Assembly: GCF_029227915.1 (NCBI RefSeq)
Contig: NC_079887.1
Coordinates: 24,179,650-24,239,649 of the forward strand
DNA length: 60,000 nucleotides
Source: Hydractinia symbiolongicarpus
Taxonomy: Eukaryota; Cnidaria; Hydrozoa; Anthoathecata; Hydractiniidae
Direction of reading: 5' to 3'
The position numbers were made by a program, and so were the translations under genes. The notes under the pieces were generated by a model. The model saw only the letters and a list, made by a program, of their open reading frames with translations, made no database searches and had not been told where the DNA came from. Below are positions 1-10,311 of this stretch, piece by piece (position 1 is the first letter of the stretch; the number at the start of each line of letters is the position of its first letter).

Positions 1-2460
1 CTGTGATTCTAATTGTCTTTTACTTGAGGTATGCTTTGTTCAACTATAGCCGTTATTTAGGCAACTAGAAAAGTATATTGGTCCACACTTTCGTTGACAC
101 TAGTTATCCGTCACTATCCCGAAATTTCATACCTTAAGGGGATAAAAATTTTGTCTTACAATAAATTTGATTGTTGATTAATCAGGGGTTATTAATTTGG
201 TAAATGCAGAAAAATTTTATGGTCAGGTAGCTGATACCGCCAGAAATTGACGTCTGTTCAATACTTGCGGACATTTCGATTCAATAGCTGGTTAAGGATT
301 TTTTTGTGATATTTTTAAAAACTGTTTTATATATATTAACTGAACCCAGTTATGCGTCGGCCCACAAGTACTTTGTTGTTTCATAGTTTCATTAGACTTG
401 ATGCTTTGTCTCTTCGTTAGTAGAAAACAAACTTTTCGTTCTTTATTACACGAAAATTCCAAATTCAATAATTTTTCTTATTATTTGTATTTCAGGAAAA
501 AATCAACATTTTTCAAATCGAAGGTAATGTAATCTTTTAACGTTATTCGGTAAAAGCAATACTCCCTATAAATAAATAAATAAATGACTGCCTCGTTTTC
601 ATCCAAGGCCCTAGTATTTTTAAATCGCAGCAAAGGTTTTACTTTTCGGAATGCAGTTAATCCCGAATTTTATTCAAATACTCTTTTTGAGTAATTAGAG
701 AGGTTAGAATTTTTAGAATTCCAAGATGGATTGCGCACACATTGGAAAGGCATAAGAAATCACTACACCCTATAGCTACATAAATGCATTCATCTTAAAG
801 CTGTTAGGCCTTCAAAAAACCGCAAATTAGCCAGAAAACTAAAAAAAAAGGGGCGTTGGGATACCCATTCATGTTGTATTACTTGGTGATTGAAGTAACC
901 AGTGCATCAATTTTTTTATCTAAGTCCTCCTAAACTTACCCGGCTCTAGAAATACTTCAACAAAGGTATTTTTTTAGAAACTCAATTTGTTCGATTCGTA
1001 AAATTGCTAACACTTTTTGCAACCGTCTGCATTAACTTTTCTGAAAAAAAAACAGTCCCACGAATTTAAAAGACATAAACTTATTGTATATGAAAACACA
1101 TTCAGCAAAGGCGAACGTATCCTTTCGAAATTTGCATTAAAACATTCGCGCAATACACCATGATCACAGAACAACAAAAAATAAAAAAAATCATTCAGCG
1201 AGTTAAATACGTGATAAATAAGTAAGATTTCTTTAACTTTATCAGTGCTAACGAGTGTTCTAAAGACTCTCCCTATAATCGCATAAACACAACTTTTAAA
1301 TTTCTTTTATAGAGATCTTCAATAATGAATCCAGCATATAGCAAATCTGAAAAACCAGGCAGGGAAGCTGGTCGAAGCACGTCTGACTATGATTATGTTG
1401 GCACAGTGATACCATCAGATGACGTGAGTATTATAGTTTTATTAAACAGCTTATAGTAACAGGAATGACCTCAAGCATTATATGACTGCTTGTACTGATT
1501 TCAGGCAACGTTATTTCGTAGGTAGCGATTCAACTACCATTTTGGACACAATGTGGCTATTATTATAGTCGATGACCCGTGGAAAAATCCATGTGGTCGT
1601 CCCTTTTTTAAATTTCCCTTTTTTCTCGCAGATAGACAGACAGAAAAATACACGGCTATTATTAATATAGAGTCCAATTGTTAGCTCATGAGATCTAAGT
1701 CGATAACAACGGCGATCAAAATATATGGGGTTCGTTATTTCGTGTCTCCGTGGCACCATTTTTTTTCTTGAGGACAGACAGGCAGAACACGACTATTAAT
1801 AATCGAGGTAATTTTTGTTCAAAATATTTTAAGTTAATAGTAATATTTATAATAAGTTAAAAGATATACTAACAAGCAATCATTTATGTTTTTCCATTTT
1901 ATCTTCCTGTATTTCTCTCACTGAACTTTATTGCAAGCTAGCTACTGACACATGCTAGCTTAACTATTAAAGTACTTGTGATTGGTTGTTGAGAGGTTGT
2001 ATTGCATGAACCAAGTCTACAGTATCCTTTACACATCTTCATCCTTGACTAAAATCACACACATAAAAACTCAATACTGTAAATTAATATAGACACATCC
2101 TATTGCCCGGCTAATCATAATAGTGTTGTTAGAGCTTTGATTATCCGCACTAAGCGTAAACAACAACTAGAAGTCTGAAAACGCTATTGCTTTTTCTTTT
2201 AGCCACCTACGCAATACGATTATGCGAGCGTACATACTGGTCAGCAAAACAAACCACTTCAGCCTATATACGCAGAGACTGGAAGTGCAAACGCTAACCA
2301 ATCAAGCAACGCTCCGGTATACTTCGAAACTGAACCAATTTACGCTGACACTGATGGTCCAATGCTTGATCTTAGTGAGCAAGAAATGGCACCGAGTAGT
2401 TATAAGGAGTTATTAGAATTTGATCAAAATGAAACCGTGTACGCTGCGCTTAATTCATAG
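1..2460 (+). CDS. 3' part of a type I membrane receptor with a tyrosine-rich, ITAM-like cytoplasmic tail (partial at 5' end)
   Basis: Four exons join in frame: 1-28, 496-523, 1313-1423 and 2203-2460, each with GT/AG borders. The first ends a hydrophobic stretch (VILIVFYL), the second gives a basic stop-transfer (RKKSTFFKSK), and about 130 cytoplasmic residues follow, ending at TAG 2458-2460. The extracellular part lies outside the window. The tail has ten tyrosines: an NPAY (NPxY type, PTB or endocytic adaptor binding), DYDYV, QYDYA, two PIYA motifs, VYFE, and a final YKEL-x9-YAAL pair with ITAM spacing. SSYKEL alone also fits the ITIM consensus. Tails of this kind recruit SH2 kinases or phosphatases in animal immune receptors, and cnidarian allorecognition proteins carry comparable ones; membership of that family is inference. 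An ATG at 1324 is internal to exon 3 and need not be a start. Intron positions and phases agree throughout. Confidence 0.72.
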
Positions 2461-2556
2461 ATCCTTTAATTAAGCTATTATTAAAAGATGGGAAAGACTT
2501 GCTTGGATAGCAAGGCAAACATCTTTGTCATACTGGCGGATAAAGGAACAAATTCA

Positions 2557-2575
2557 AATAAAAAAATCGAATAAA
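2557..2575 (+). promoter_or_regulatory. Polyadenylation signals of the receptor gene
   Basis: Two AATAAA hexamers, at 2557-2562 and 2570-2575, lie about 100 bases after the receptor stop codon, in AT-rich sequence. Confidence 0.5.
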
Positions 2576-3327
2576 GTTATTACACTAGAATAGAGTGTTT
2601 GAAAAATATTTTCTAGAAAGTTGTGTAAATTTTTTTATGTATAGTTAAGCCGTAGTACATACAACTGTATTTTACTAAATTATTTTAAAGAATCTGGTTG
2701 CGCAAGTCCTAATTTTTTCCCTCTAAACACAACAATGCACCAAAATTAAATGTTTTGCTGAGCCTTTTTTTAGAAGGGAGTTAATCTTTTTGTAGCCAGG
2801 TGCAATCATCGAGTGATATAGCATCTCCCAAAGGAACTACGATGGTTAGGCCCGAAGGGTTGGGAATTGTGTACAACGGACAGTTTCTTATTATTATTCT
2901 TTAAAATTATAATGGGTTTCACCCCTGCTGCCACGGTTGCAATGGATCCAATTACCAAACTTCCGTCTAAAATGACCCAGGTAAAAAAATAAAGTTACTT
3001 TGTGTGTTGGTATTATAAGTCGGACCCAAATCAGGAAAAAAACATGACAGGAAATAAAAGATAATAATTTTGTTCGTTTATTTGTTAATTAGTCTTTGTT
3101 TGAACCTTTGAAATCACAAGATACCCCATTTCCCATATCCATTTTACCGTAAATCAAACGAGGTCATATGTTTCAACACGAGACAAGTGTACGGAAAAGA
3201 TTGGTTATTTAAAGTTTTATTATTGCGGTTTAACTTCCTTTTCAATAAAATGGATTGATAGAAAAGGATAGTACAAGTATTGTTGATCCTTGTAGTGGTG
3301 ATATTAAAGAAGGTGAAGTGAAAAAAG

Positions 3328-3697
3328 ACGGCTAATGTTTGTTTTAAAAGAGGTTACAAAAAGCTAGCTAGTAACTATAGTTGAAAAGAACCATTACTGG
3401 TGACTGATGTTAGCAAAATTAGGATTTTCTTTTTTTAATTTGTAAAGAGAGATTATACATAATACTTTTAATCTAATAAGGCTTTAGGGAGCTGAATATT
3501 GGTAAACATCTCCTCAAAATTGTCAGTAGCCAGCTAGACATGCAAATAAATAAAGAAGGTTCAATGACAGAAACGGGAAATGTTTGTTTTAAAAGAAGAT
3601 ATACATAGCTAGCTAGTTAATTAAATAAAAGAAGGTATGTTGGAAAAATTGACAAAAGATTTTCTATTTTTTAATTTGTAAAGAGAGATTATACATA
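3328..3697. repeat. Direct repeat pair of about 130 bp
   Basis: 3328-3461 and 3572-3697 are diverged copies. Both have an ATGTTTGTTTTAAAAGA block near the start, an AGCTAGCTAGT block in the middle, and end with the same AATTTGTAAAGAGAGATTAT segment. The pair is separated by about 110 bases and has no coding potential. Confidence 0.7.
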
Positions 3698-3709
3698 ACT
3701 AGTCAATAA

Positions 3710-3727
3710 GACCCGTGGAAAAATCCA
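3710..3727 (+). repeat. Near-palindromic 18-mer shared with two other places in the window
   Basis: GACCCGTGGAAAAATCCA occurs here and identically at 1574-1591. A close relative (ACCCGTGGATTTTTCCAAGG) is at 37811-37830. CCGTGGA and TCCA(C) can pair around the A-run, as expected of a short inverted-repeat element end. Confidence 0.5.
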
Positions 3728-3766
3728 CTGAGGCAGTATAAAAATGAAAAAGAAGACTTATTTGAA

Positions 3767-4110
3767 TTTTGATGACGTCAGCAACCCATCCACAAAAAAT
3801 AATTCAGAAGCTTGTTTTTACGTTGCCTCTATTGTGTAGATCTTAAAGCGCTGATCAAGAAAATGCATATGATCATGTGCTTTTGATGAGCGGTTAATGA
3901 GATATAAGGGTTTAAAAATTTTGGTGACGTCAGCAATGGCCCGTCAAAACCTAAATAATTTTTTTTGGAAATTTGTATACCTGTTGCTTTTATCGCATAG
4001 ATCTTGAAACGCTGTTAAGAAAATGTATAGGATCATGTACTTTTGATAAACGGTTGCAGAGATATTAGGGATTGAAGGTTTTGGGATGACGTCATCAACC
4101 TGTTTATTCC
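3767..4110. repeat. Tandem units of about 155 bp each opening with a TGACGTCA-type palindrome
   Basis: Units start near 3767, 3919 and 4078 (the last truncated). Each begins TTTT(G)G(A/G)TGACGTCA and continues with AGATCTT(A/G)AA(A/G)CGCTG, AAGAAAATG(C/T)AT and GATCATGT(G/A)CTTTTGAT blocks in the same order. Divergence between units is roughly 20-25%. TGACGTCA is the core CREB/ATF-type site, but nothing here shows it is used. Confidence 0.65.
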
Positions 4111-4196
4111 GAAACGGATTAGGGGACTAAGGTTTGGGAAACTTACCCAAATTGGTCCCAGGCGGTCCCTAGCTACCCACGCGGTGAAAAATTTAT

Positions 4197-4264
4197 GCCC
4201 TGCTGGTGTAATGGCTATGACACTCATGCAAATGAGAGATCCAGGTTCAAATCCTGGACAGGGC
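4197..4264 (+). repeat. tRNA-derived element (SINE head or tRNA pseudogene)
   Basis: GCCCTG (4197-4202) can pair with CAGGGC (4259-4264), GTGT with ACAC forms a D-like arm, and CCAGG/CCTGG closes a TTCAAAT loop, a perfect T arm and box B. A box A-like TGGTGTAATGGC precedes it. The anticodon arm is defective: CTCA/TGAG closes a loop of only six bases, so an active tRNA is unlikely. Confidence 0.6.
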
Positions 4265-4539
4265 TGGGAAAACATAATTATCTTGCACCTACAACAACCA
4301 GGTTTTCATATCATAGGTAATCTTTGAGTTGTAGAGAGGGAGTTGCATACATTTATCACTTTCATTTATAGAGCCTTGTTTGCTTTTTTTCTTTGCCTTG
4401 GCAACCTCTCCGCAACACTTTCTATATTGATTAAAATTTTGGCGCTCAGGTAATCTCCATTCACAATTTAGTTTCCACTTGGTGGAAACAAAGGGCAAAC
4501 AAGACAGTCAAACATTGAAGCGTTAAAAATAATGTTTCA

Positions 4540-5650
4540 GGATCAGCTATAAAAATAAAGGTTCAGAACATGCATAGAATATAGCATACGGCTGGATTAG
4601 CCATAAAAAACCATGCGTATGTTCAGGAAAATGCCTGAAAATAACATGGGCCAGGATATGTAAAAAAATAACATGCCTCAGCATAAAGATTAAAAATGAC
4701 ATGTCCCAAAACTCTTTTTTAAAATAACATATTCCAGAATCAGCTGTAAAATAACATGTGGCAAAATATGCTGGAATAATAACATGCGTCAGGATAAGGA
4801 TTAAATATGACATGTACCAAAACCTGTTTTTAGAATACCATATTCCAGGATCAGCTGTATAATAACATGCGCCAGGATATGCGTGAAAAATAACATACAT
4901 CAAGATAAGGATTAAAAGTGAAATGTTTCAAAACCTGTTTTATAAATAATATTTTCCAGGATCAGCTGTAAAAATAACATGCGCCAGGATATGCTAGAAA
5001 AATAGCACGCGTCAGGATTAGGATTAAAAATGACATGTTCCAAAACCTGTTTAAAAAATAACATGTTCCCGGACCAGCTCTAATATAAAATGCGCCAGGG
5101 GATATGCTAGAAAAATAACATGCGTCAGGATAAGGAATAAAAATGACATGTTTCGAAACCTGTTTATAAAATAACATATTCCAGGATCAGCTGTAAAATA
5201 ACATGCGCCAGGATATGCAAGAAAAGTAACATACATCAAGATAAGGAATAAAAGGGGCATGCTAAAAAATCTGTTTAAAAAATAACATATTTCAGGATCA
5301 GCTGTAAAGTAACATGCATCAGGATATACATGAACAATACTATGCATCAGATCAGCCATAAAATAACACGCGTCAAGGTAAGTATGAAAAATAACATGTT
5401 TCAGAATATGGTTGAAAAATAACATGTGCCAAGATTAGCTATAAAATTACATACGGCAGGATAAATTTGAAAAATAACGTGTTCAATGATCGGCTATAAA
5501 AAAACATGTTGCAGAGGATGCATGGAAAATACAATGTGTCTTGATCAGCCATAAAATAACATGGGTCAAGATTAGCATAAAGGACATGCGCCATGATATG
5601 TTTGAAAAATTCTTTAAAAAACATAATCAGGATATGATATGCAAATAGTG
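4540..5650. repeat. Higher-order satellite: 28-bp subunits arranged in 111-113-bp repeats
   Basis: Four related 28-bp subunits, each with an (A/G)ACATG(C/T) core followed by CCAGGAT-like sequence and an A-rich spacer, repeat as a block. The subunit containing GGATCAGCTGTA recurs at 4737, 4848, 4959, 5071, 5184 and 5295, spacings of 111, 111, 112, 113 and 111. After about 5350 the higher order breaks down into single diverged subunits. The minus strand gives long Cys-Tyr-Phe-rich open frames that follow the repeat and are not genes. Confidence 0.85.
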
Positions 5651-5729
5651 TTCTTAAAAGCATCGCTTGAAATTAGACAATCAAATTGCCAATCCAACAA
5701 TCCAATCCATACTTTACCAGTACTCCTAA

Positions 5730-7050
5730 ATGAGTTTTAAAATTCTGTCGTTCTGTGTGGCTGTGCAAATTTGATCGGCATTGATTGGGAGAAAGTTACT
5801 TTGCAGTTTATTGGTGTTGTTGAGTGTTGCATTGCATTCATTTTGAAGTGGTAAATATTATAACATGTCAGCATTTGCATGTTGCGTAGTTAATTTACAT
5901 TCAATGTCCTGCCTTTACGCGCAAAGTGCTACTGACCATCGTTCCAACCGTGCGGCAACTAGTGTGGGTATTGTAGTTTTACCATCAAATATCATAGAAA
6001 GTGCTTTATTGTCGGTAATCAATGTCAAATGGCGACCAATTGCATAATAGTGGAATTTCTTTAGGCCGAACATAATAGCTACGCCATATTTATCAAGTTG
6101 AGAGTAACTTTATTCGTACTTATCTCATGTTCTACTTGCCTGGAAGTATGTGCAATAATACGGCGACTAATTCAAGAAACATCGCATGCAAAGGACCGAC
6201 AACCACACCAACTAGGGATTCAATTAGGCACGGCTTCAATTATTGGAACGCATCTTGATGTTCACGCGCCTAGTAAACGGTGCTTCTTTCTAAGGCAGTT
6301 GCTACAATGGCGATGTAATCGACGGCATCTTTTTGATAAACTCATTGTAGTAGTTAATTTAATTGTGTGCTTGACTGACATTTGTCGGTTGTGGGGCTTC
6401 GATAACGGCTTTAATTTTGTCGAGATAGGCTCGAATACCATTACAATCAAGGTTAAAGCCTAAGTATTTCGCATAAAATATTAAAAACGAATTTTAAGTT
6501 TTTTAATGTTCTTCTTCGTCCACACCCGATATAGAATATTGTCTATATTGATGACTGTCATAGGTACGTTGCATAATTATTCTTCAAGATTTCCTTAAAA
6601 AAATGGCGCTAGCAAGGGTGACACTGTATGGCATTTAGGTGATTCTTTTCATTCCTTTATAGTTTTAATGACAAGATATTTGTTACTGTCAGGGTGTTGT
6701 TCCACCTGCAGGTTTAAAGCCAGTTTTTTAAAGGTTTTGCCTCCGGCCTTTTTTAAAAATAGCTCTTCTGCTGTTGGTGAAAGGTATTGTTTATCCTCTA
6801 TGTGGGGAGTTTTTAGTTTGTTTATAATAGTATACCCAGATTCTTTTATTGCCATCCGATTTAGTACCACTATCAGACTTTCCCATTCGGAAAATATAAT
6901 GGGTCTGAGAAAATCGTTGATTTATCAGAAAAAACGTAGGATACTCTTTAAATAATGTAAGGGATAATAAACTTTGTTTACAAAAGTCCAATTTTCGTTG
7001 TTTTTTAAAATTATCTCGATCTAGGGTAGCTCTTCTATTTCCCTTCACCA
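5730..7050 (-). mobile_element. Decayed Ty3/Gypsy-type LTR retrotransposon, pol fragment
   Basis: Minus-strand fragments occur in the pol order of Gypsy elements. From about 6950 down to 6650 comes the start of reverse transcriptase (a PTAEELF..AGGKTF segment). Near 6370-6460 is the later RT part (KIKAVIEAPQPTNV). Near 5890-6080 is the RNase H-like part (KFHYYAIGR, TLITDNKAL), followed by a TTQHANAD connection segment around 5840. Reading-frame changes and stop codons interrupt it repeatedly, so no functional polyprotein is encoded. No LTRs, gag or integrase were recognised, so the element is truncated at both ends as well as mutated. Family assignment rests on motif order and is fairly secure; the lineage within Gypsy is not determined. 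Confidence 0.8.
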
Positions 7051-8400
7051 CATATATGATTCTTGCTCGATTCTTGCTAACATCCTATTATTATCTCCTG
7101 TTTTCATGCCCGCAATCCATCCGTGCTTTATCAATAGATACTATTACCTTACGTGTAGTAACTTACGTGCAGCAATCATAGTTTCCTGGATTGAAGTAAA
7201 AAATACGATCTTAACACTAATGAAATAGAATTTTTTTATACACTTGCTATACTACACCCTTTTTTTATAAGAACATAATCTAAGAATATCGAGGCTAGAA
7301 AGAAATTCCTATATAATTCCTATATAAGAAGCGTGTAGCCATCTCACTAAAACATATGGTTGCAGTACGGTATTTTATTTTTGTTCTTCAAATTAAGAAT
7401 TTTCTTATCGCAGTCACTGATAAATTTAACGCCATTTATTCACTGTGTTTCAATCAACATGCTGAAGTTGTTTAAAGACAAGGTTGGATAAAGCGCTAGA
7501 CTATATGTCCTATTCATTTTACCTATGTATCCTGCTTTACACGAAGCTGTGGTTACTAAGTCGACTCTACCATAAACTGGTCCTTTTTTATGTTCAACTG
7601 TCGTGTTTTCTGCTAGTTTTAAAACTTTGAGAGCAATAAAATGTGTCTTACTCTTAAGATGCCTTGTTATCTAAAAAAGAAAGTAAAATTTATCCTATGA
7701 AGCAATAAATAATTAAATTTAAAAAACGGGAAGCTTACCGCATCGTTCGTTACGTTACTTGTAGCATTTACGAATCTTTTGGCAGTAATCCTATATTTTA
7801 AGTCAAGTTACAGCGTGTATAAACGCGATTGCGAAGGTCTCATTTATAAGCCTCCCTTCTGGTGTCACCTGCTCATATGGTCGAAGACGGGTTATAAGAA
7901 GTTGCATCAGATTCAGAAACAGATTTTTCTAAACATGTAAACTTTCAACCTCTAAGCTATAGTCAGTTGCTTTAGGCATAGACATTTCTGTGTTGGATAT
8001 CTCATCCAAGGACGGATCACTGAAAATGTTGACCAAAGGTAGCCGTGGTAATAATAGCACTGTTGTGAAAAACCTACAATTGTGACATTGTAGGTTTTTG
8101 TGTGTTAGCTAATGAAAGCCTAGGTGTCGTAAGGATTGAATTTGTTGAATTCAACATATCAACATATATAAATGGATTCACTACATGACTGTCACAAGGA
8201 ACTATGACTTTGATTTTTCAATCATCCTTTCGCAAAAAGTGTTAGTTATAAAACGCATTTGTTAATAAGACGCCCTAACGTAATACTTTATGTGAGTGCC
8301 TACTCTGAAGATACCAATAAAAATGTTAGGGCTATAACCCTTAGCTCTATATATAAAAGGCTCTGTGTTTGAAGAGGTATTCTGGTAAAAATTAAGTGCT
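7051..8400. other. Non-coding spacer with one perfect hairpin
   Basis: No exon-like open frame with splice signals was found. The one structured element is the hairpin at 8068-8099. A short direct repeat (ATTCCTATATA) occurs at 7306-7326. Confidence 0.5.
8068..8099. repeat. 13-bp perfect inverted repeat
   Basis: AAAAACCTACAAT at 8068-8080 pairs with ATTGTAGGTTTTT at 8087-8099 around a 6-base loop. No T-tract or gene end is adjacent, so there is no reason to call it a terminator; it may be a miniature element remnant. Confidence 0.6.
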
Positions 8401-8401
8401 T

Positions 8402-8590
8402 CTAAAGTGCTAATATATGTAGGGGATTTATTCTGTCATTTTCAGCTATATTTAGAGACCCAATAATATATTCAAGATGATTAAGATGTTGTTTTTGAGT
8501 GATCATAAACTTTTTCACCGCCATTAGCTCGACTTTCGTGTAAGTCACTAAATTCGAAAACAATAGCTGTTTAGTAGTCCCTTTGAACAA
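8402..8590 (-). pseudogene. Coding-like segment of unknown family, copy A
   Basis: An open frame of about 62 codons ends at a stop near 8402. No family is recognised. It resembles the frame at 16821-17045 on the other strand at both DNA and protein level: both start FKG(T/V)TK, both have LMA(V/M)(K/E)KFMIT in the middle, and both have LNHL(E/K)Y followed by (L/S)NIAEND. It opens in frame with TTG rather than ATG, so it is probably an exon or a piece of a mobile-element protein. Two copies keeping the same frame argue for protein-coding ancestry. There is no evidence of expression. Confidence 0.45.
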
Positions 8591-8599
8591 AGTTGCCGG

Positions 8600-10232
8600 G
8601 CCTGCTAATCTAGAAACGTCCCTGAGAAGCCGAGTAAAGTAATTACGTAAAATTTGTATTTTTATTAATAAATAAGTTCCAGCGTCAATGATTACAAAAT
8701 TGGGGCTTCTAAAACATCTGGCCTCACAAAGAAGAAGAACTACACTAGTTCATCCTCTTTGTTTATACAAGACATAAGATGACGTGAAACGTAAGCGACA
8801 AAACAACAAGCACTCATTAAAGCTGGGAAAATATTTATTGACAAATACTAGCTGTCGCCATATAATAGAATAGTTAAACAAGACTGATAAGTAAGTCAAA
8901 TTAACGACCTGCTGTGTTGACTTTTGCATTCAGTTTATTTGTTCTGTAGATTATATTCTTCTTATGCGGAGAAATGGTGTCAGAGATTTAAATTCCGTTC
9001 ATATTATGAAGGTCTTTTATAAAGAGAAGAGGTAAAGCTGTTTTTAACCTGCCTACAAAAATATATATTGCAAGTTACTACGTAGAATAGTATGTGCGTC
9101 CATACAGCCGGAAAAGATAATCAAAAAACTACTGCATTCTACTACACGTGTAGCTTTTATAAGTGACAGGGTTCTAAAATTTGCCCAGAAAATGCGTTGT
9201 AATTAAAGATGTGTTCTTCTTAAGCTCATCATGCCAAAATATTGGGGTCTTTTGCAAATTTTATACTGATATATTTTTTGAATTCATTTTTCTTGTTGAA
9301 ATCACTGCTTTATCGGTAAACAAAGTGACAAAAGTTTGACCGGTTGACTTTTCTACCAACTTTTTCTTAAGACCAATCATGTTAACCAACTTCATCTTTT
9401 GCCGATAAATTTTTTAATGCCGATTGATAGAAAATAAAAAGTAAGTTCCAAGGCTGTCCGTCCAACTTTTATTTTTATAGAAACTTTCAGTTGGACAATT
9501 TCGAGTTTAGCTATACCGGTAAAAATAGTCATTTATAAAACAAATTCGATTTTTATTCAATTCACAAACGCATTCCTAATTCTCTGGAGCATCAAAAATT
9601 CGGCATGACTAATAAAATTTCAGAGGTTTGATTTTCATTAACATTCATTCCATGTTATTTAAGATACAAGGCTCTCCTTAGTTCTGCATGTGGCACCGTC
9701 CTTTGTAAATTCTCTTTAACACCGTCGTGAATTGTTTTTCGCAATGACCTTGGAAGATGGTTTTCCATCAAAATAACATTTTGCATAAAAGAAGGCAAGT
9801 TAAGGCCTTAACTTCTCAGACCAAAAGCAAGAAGTCTATCCAATGATACGTTGCCTGTTTAACATCTGCGTGACATTATTGCATGATTATTATCGCATTG
9901 ACGTATTGTGTTATTAAATCTCAAACAAAATGCAGCCACCTATTGCACAGTTTTATTGCGGTTATATATGTATGGCTACCTTAAGGAGGTCTGGGATAAA
10001 ACGTCTTTCCTAAACAAAAAACTAATAGAACAAAAACAAATGCAATGTTTAGAATCTTTTAAGATCTTTAAAACGTTCAGCAATTCACAAATCAACAAGA
10101 AATTACGTTTTCTTCACATTTGCTTCCGATCTTCCACTTGTTCATCTTCAAACATATATTAAAAATAATAAAGAGTAATACAGACTAATACAAACACAGC
10201 CTGTTTACGAGTGCTATCGAGAAAGTCAACAG
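8600..10232. other. Spacer upstream of the protease gene; no gene seen
   Basis: AT-rich sequence with only short uninterrupted frames, none with a plausible domain or paired splice sites. Confidence 0.5.
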
Positions 10233-10241
10233 TATAAAAAT
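10233..10241 (+). promoter_or_regulatory. Possible TATA box of the protease gene
   Basis: TATAAAAAT lies about 75 bases before the proposed start codon at 10312. Position and sequence fit a core promoter, but TATA-like strings are common in DNA this AT-rich. Confidence 0.3.
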
Positions 10242-10311
10242 GGCCTCTTTTTGCTCTAATGTTTCTTTGTAAGGTCGAATAGGAGGTGGTGTTACGCAGT
10301 GAATGTAAAAA

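Noticed and set aside
4547-5663. Minus-strand Cys-Tyr-Phe-rich open frames
   Set aside because: They follow the 28-bp satellite exactly and change frame with it; open only because the unit lacks stops on that strand.
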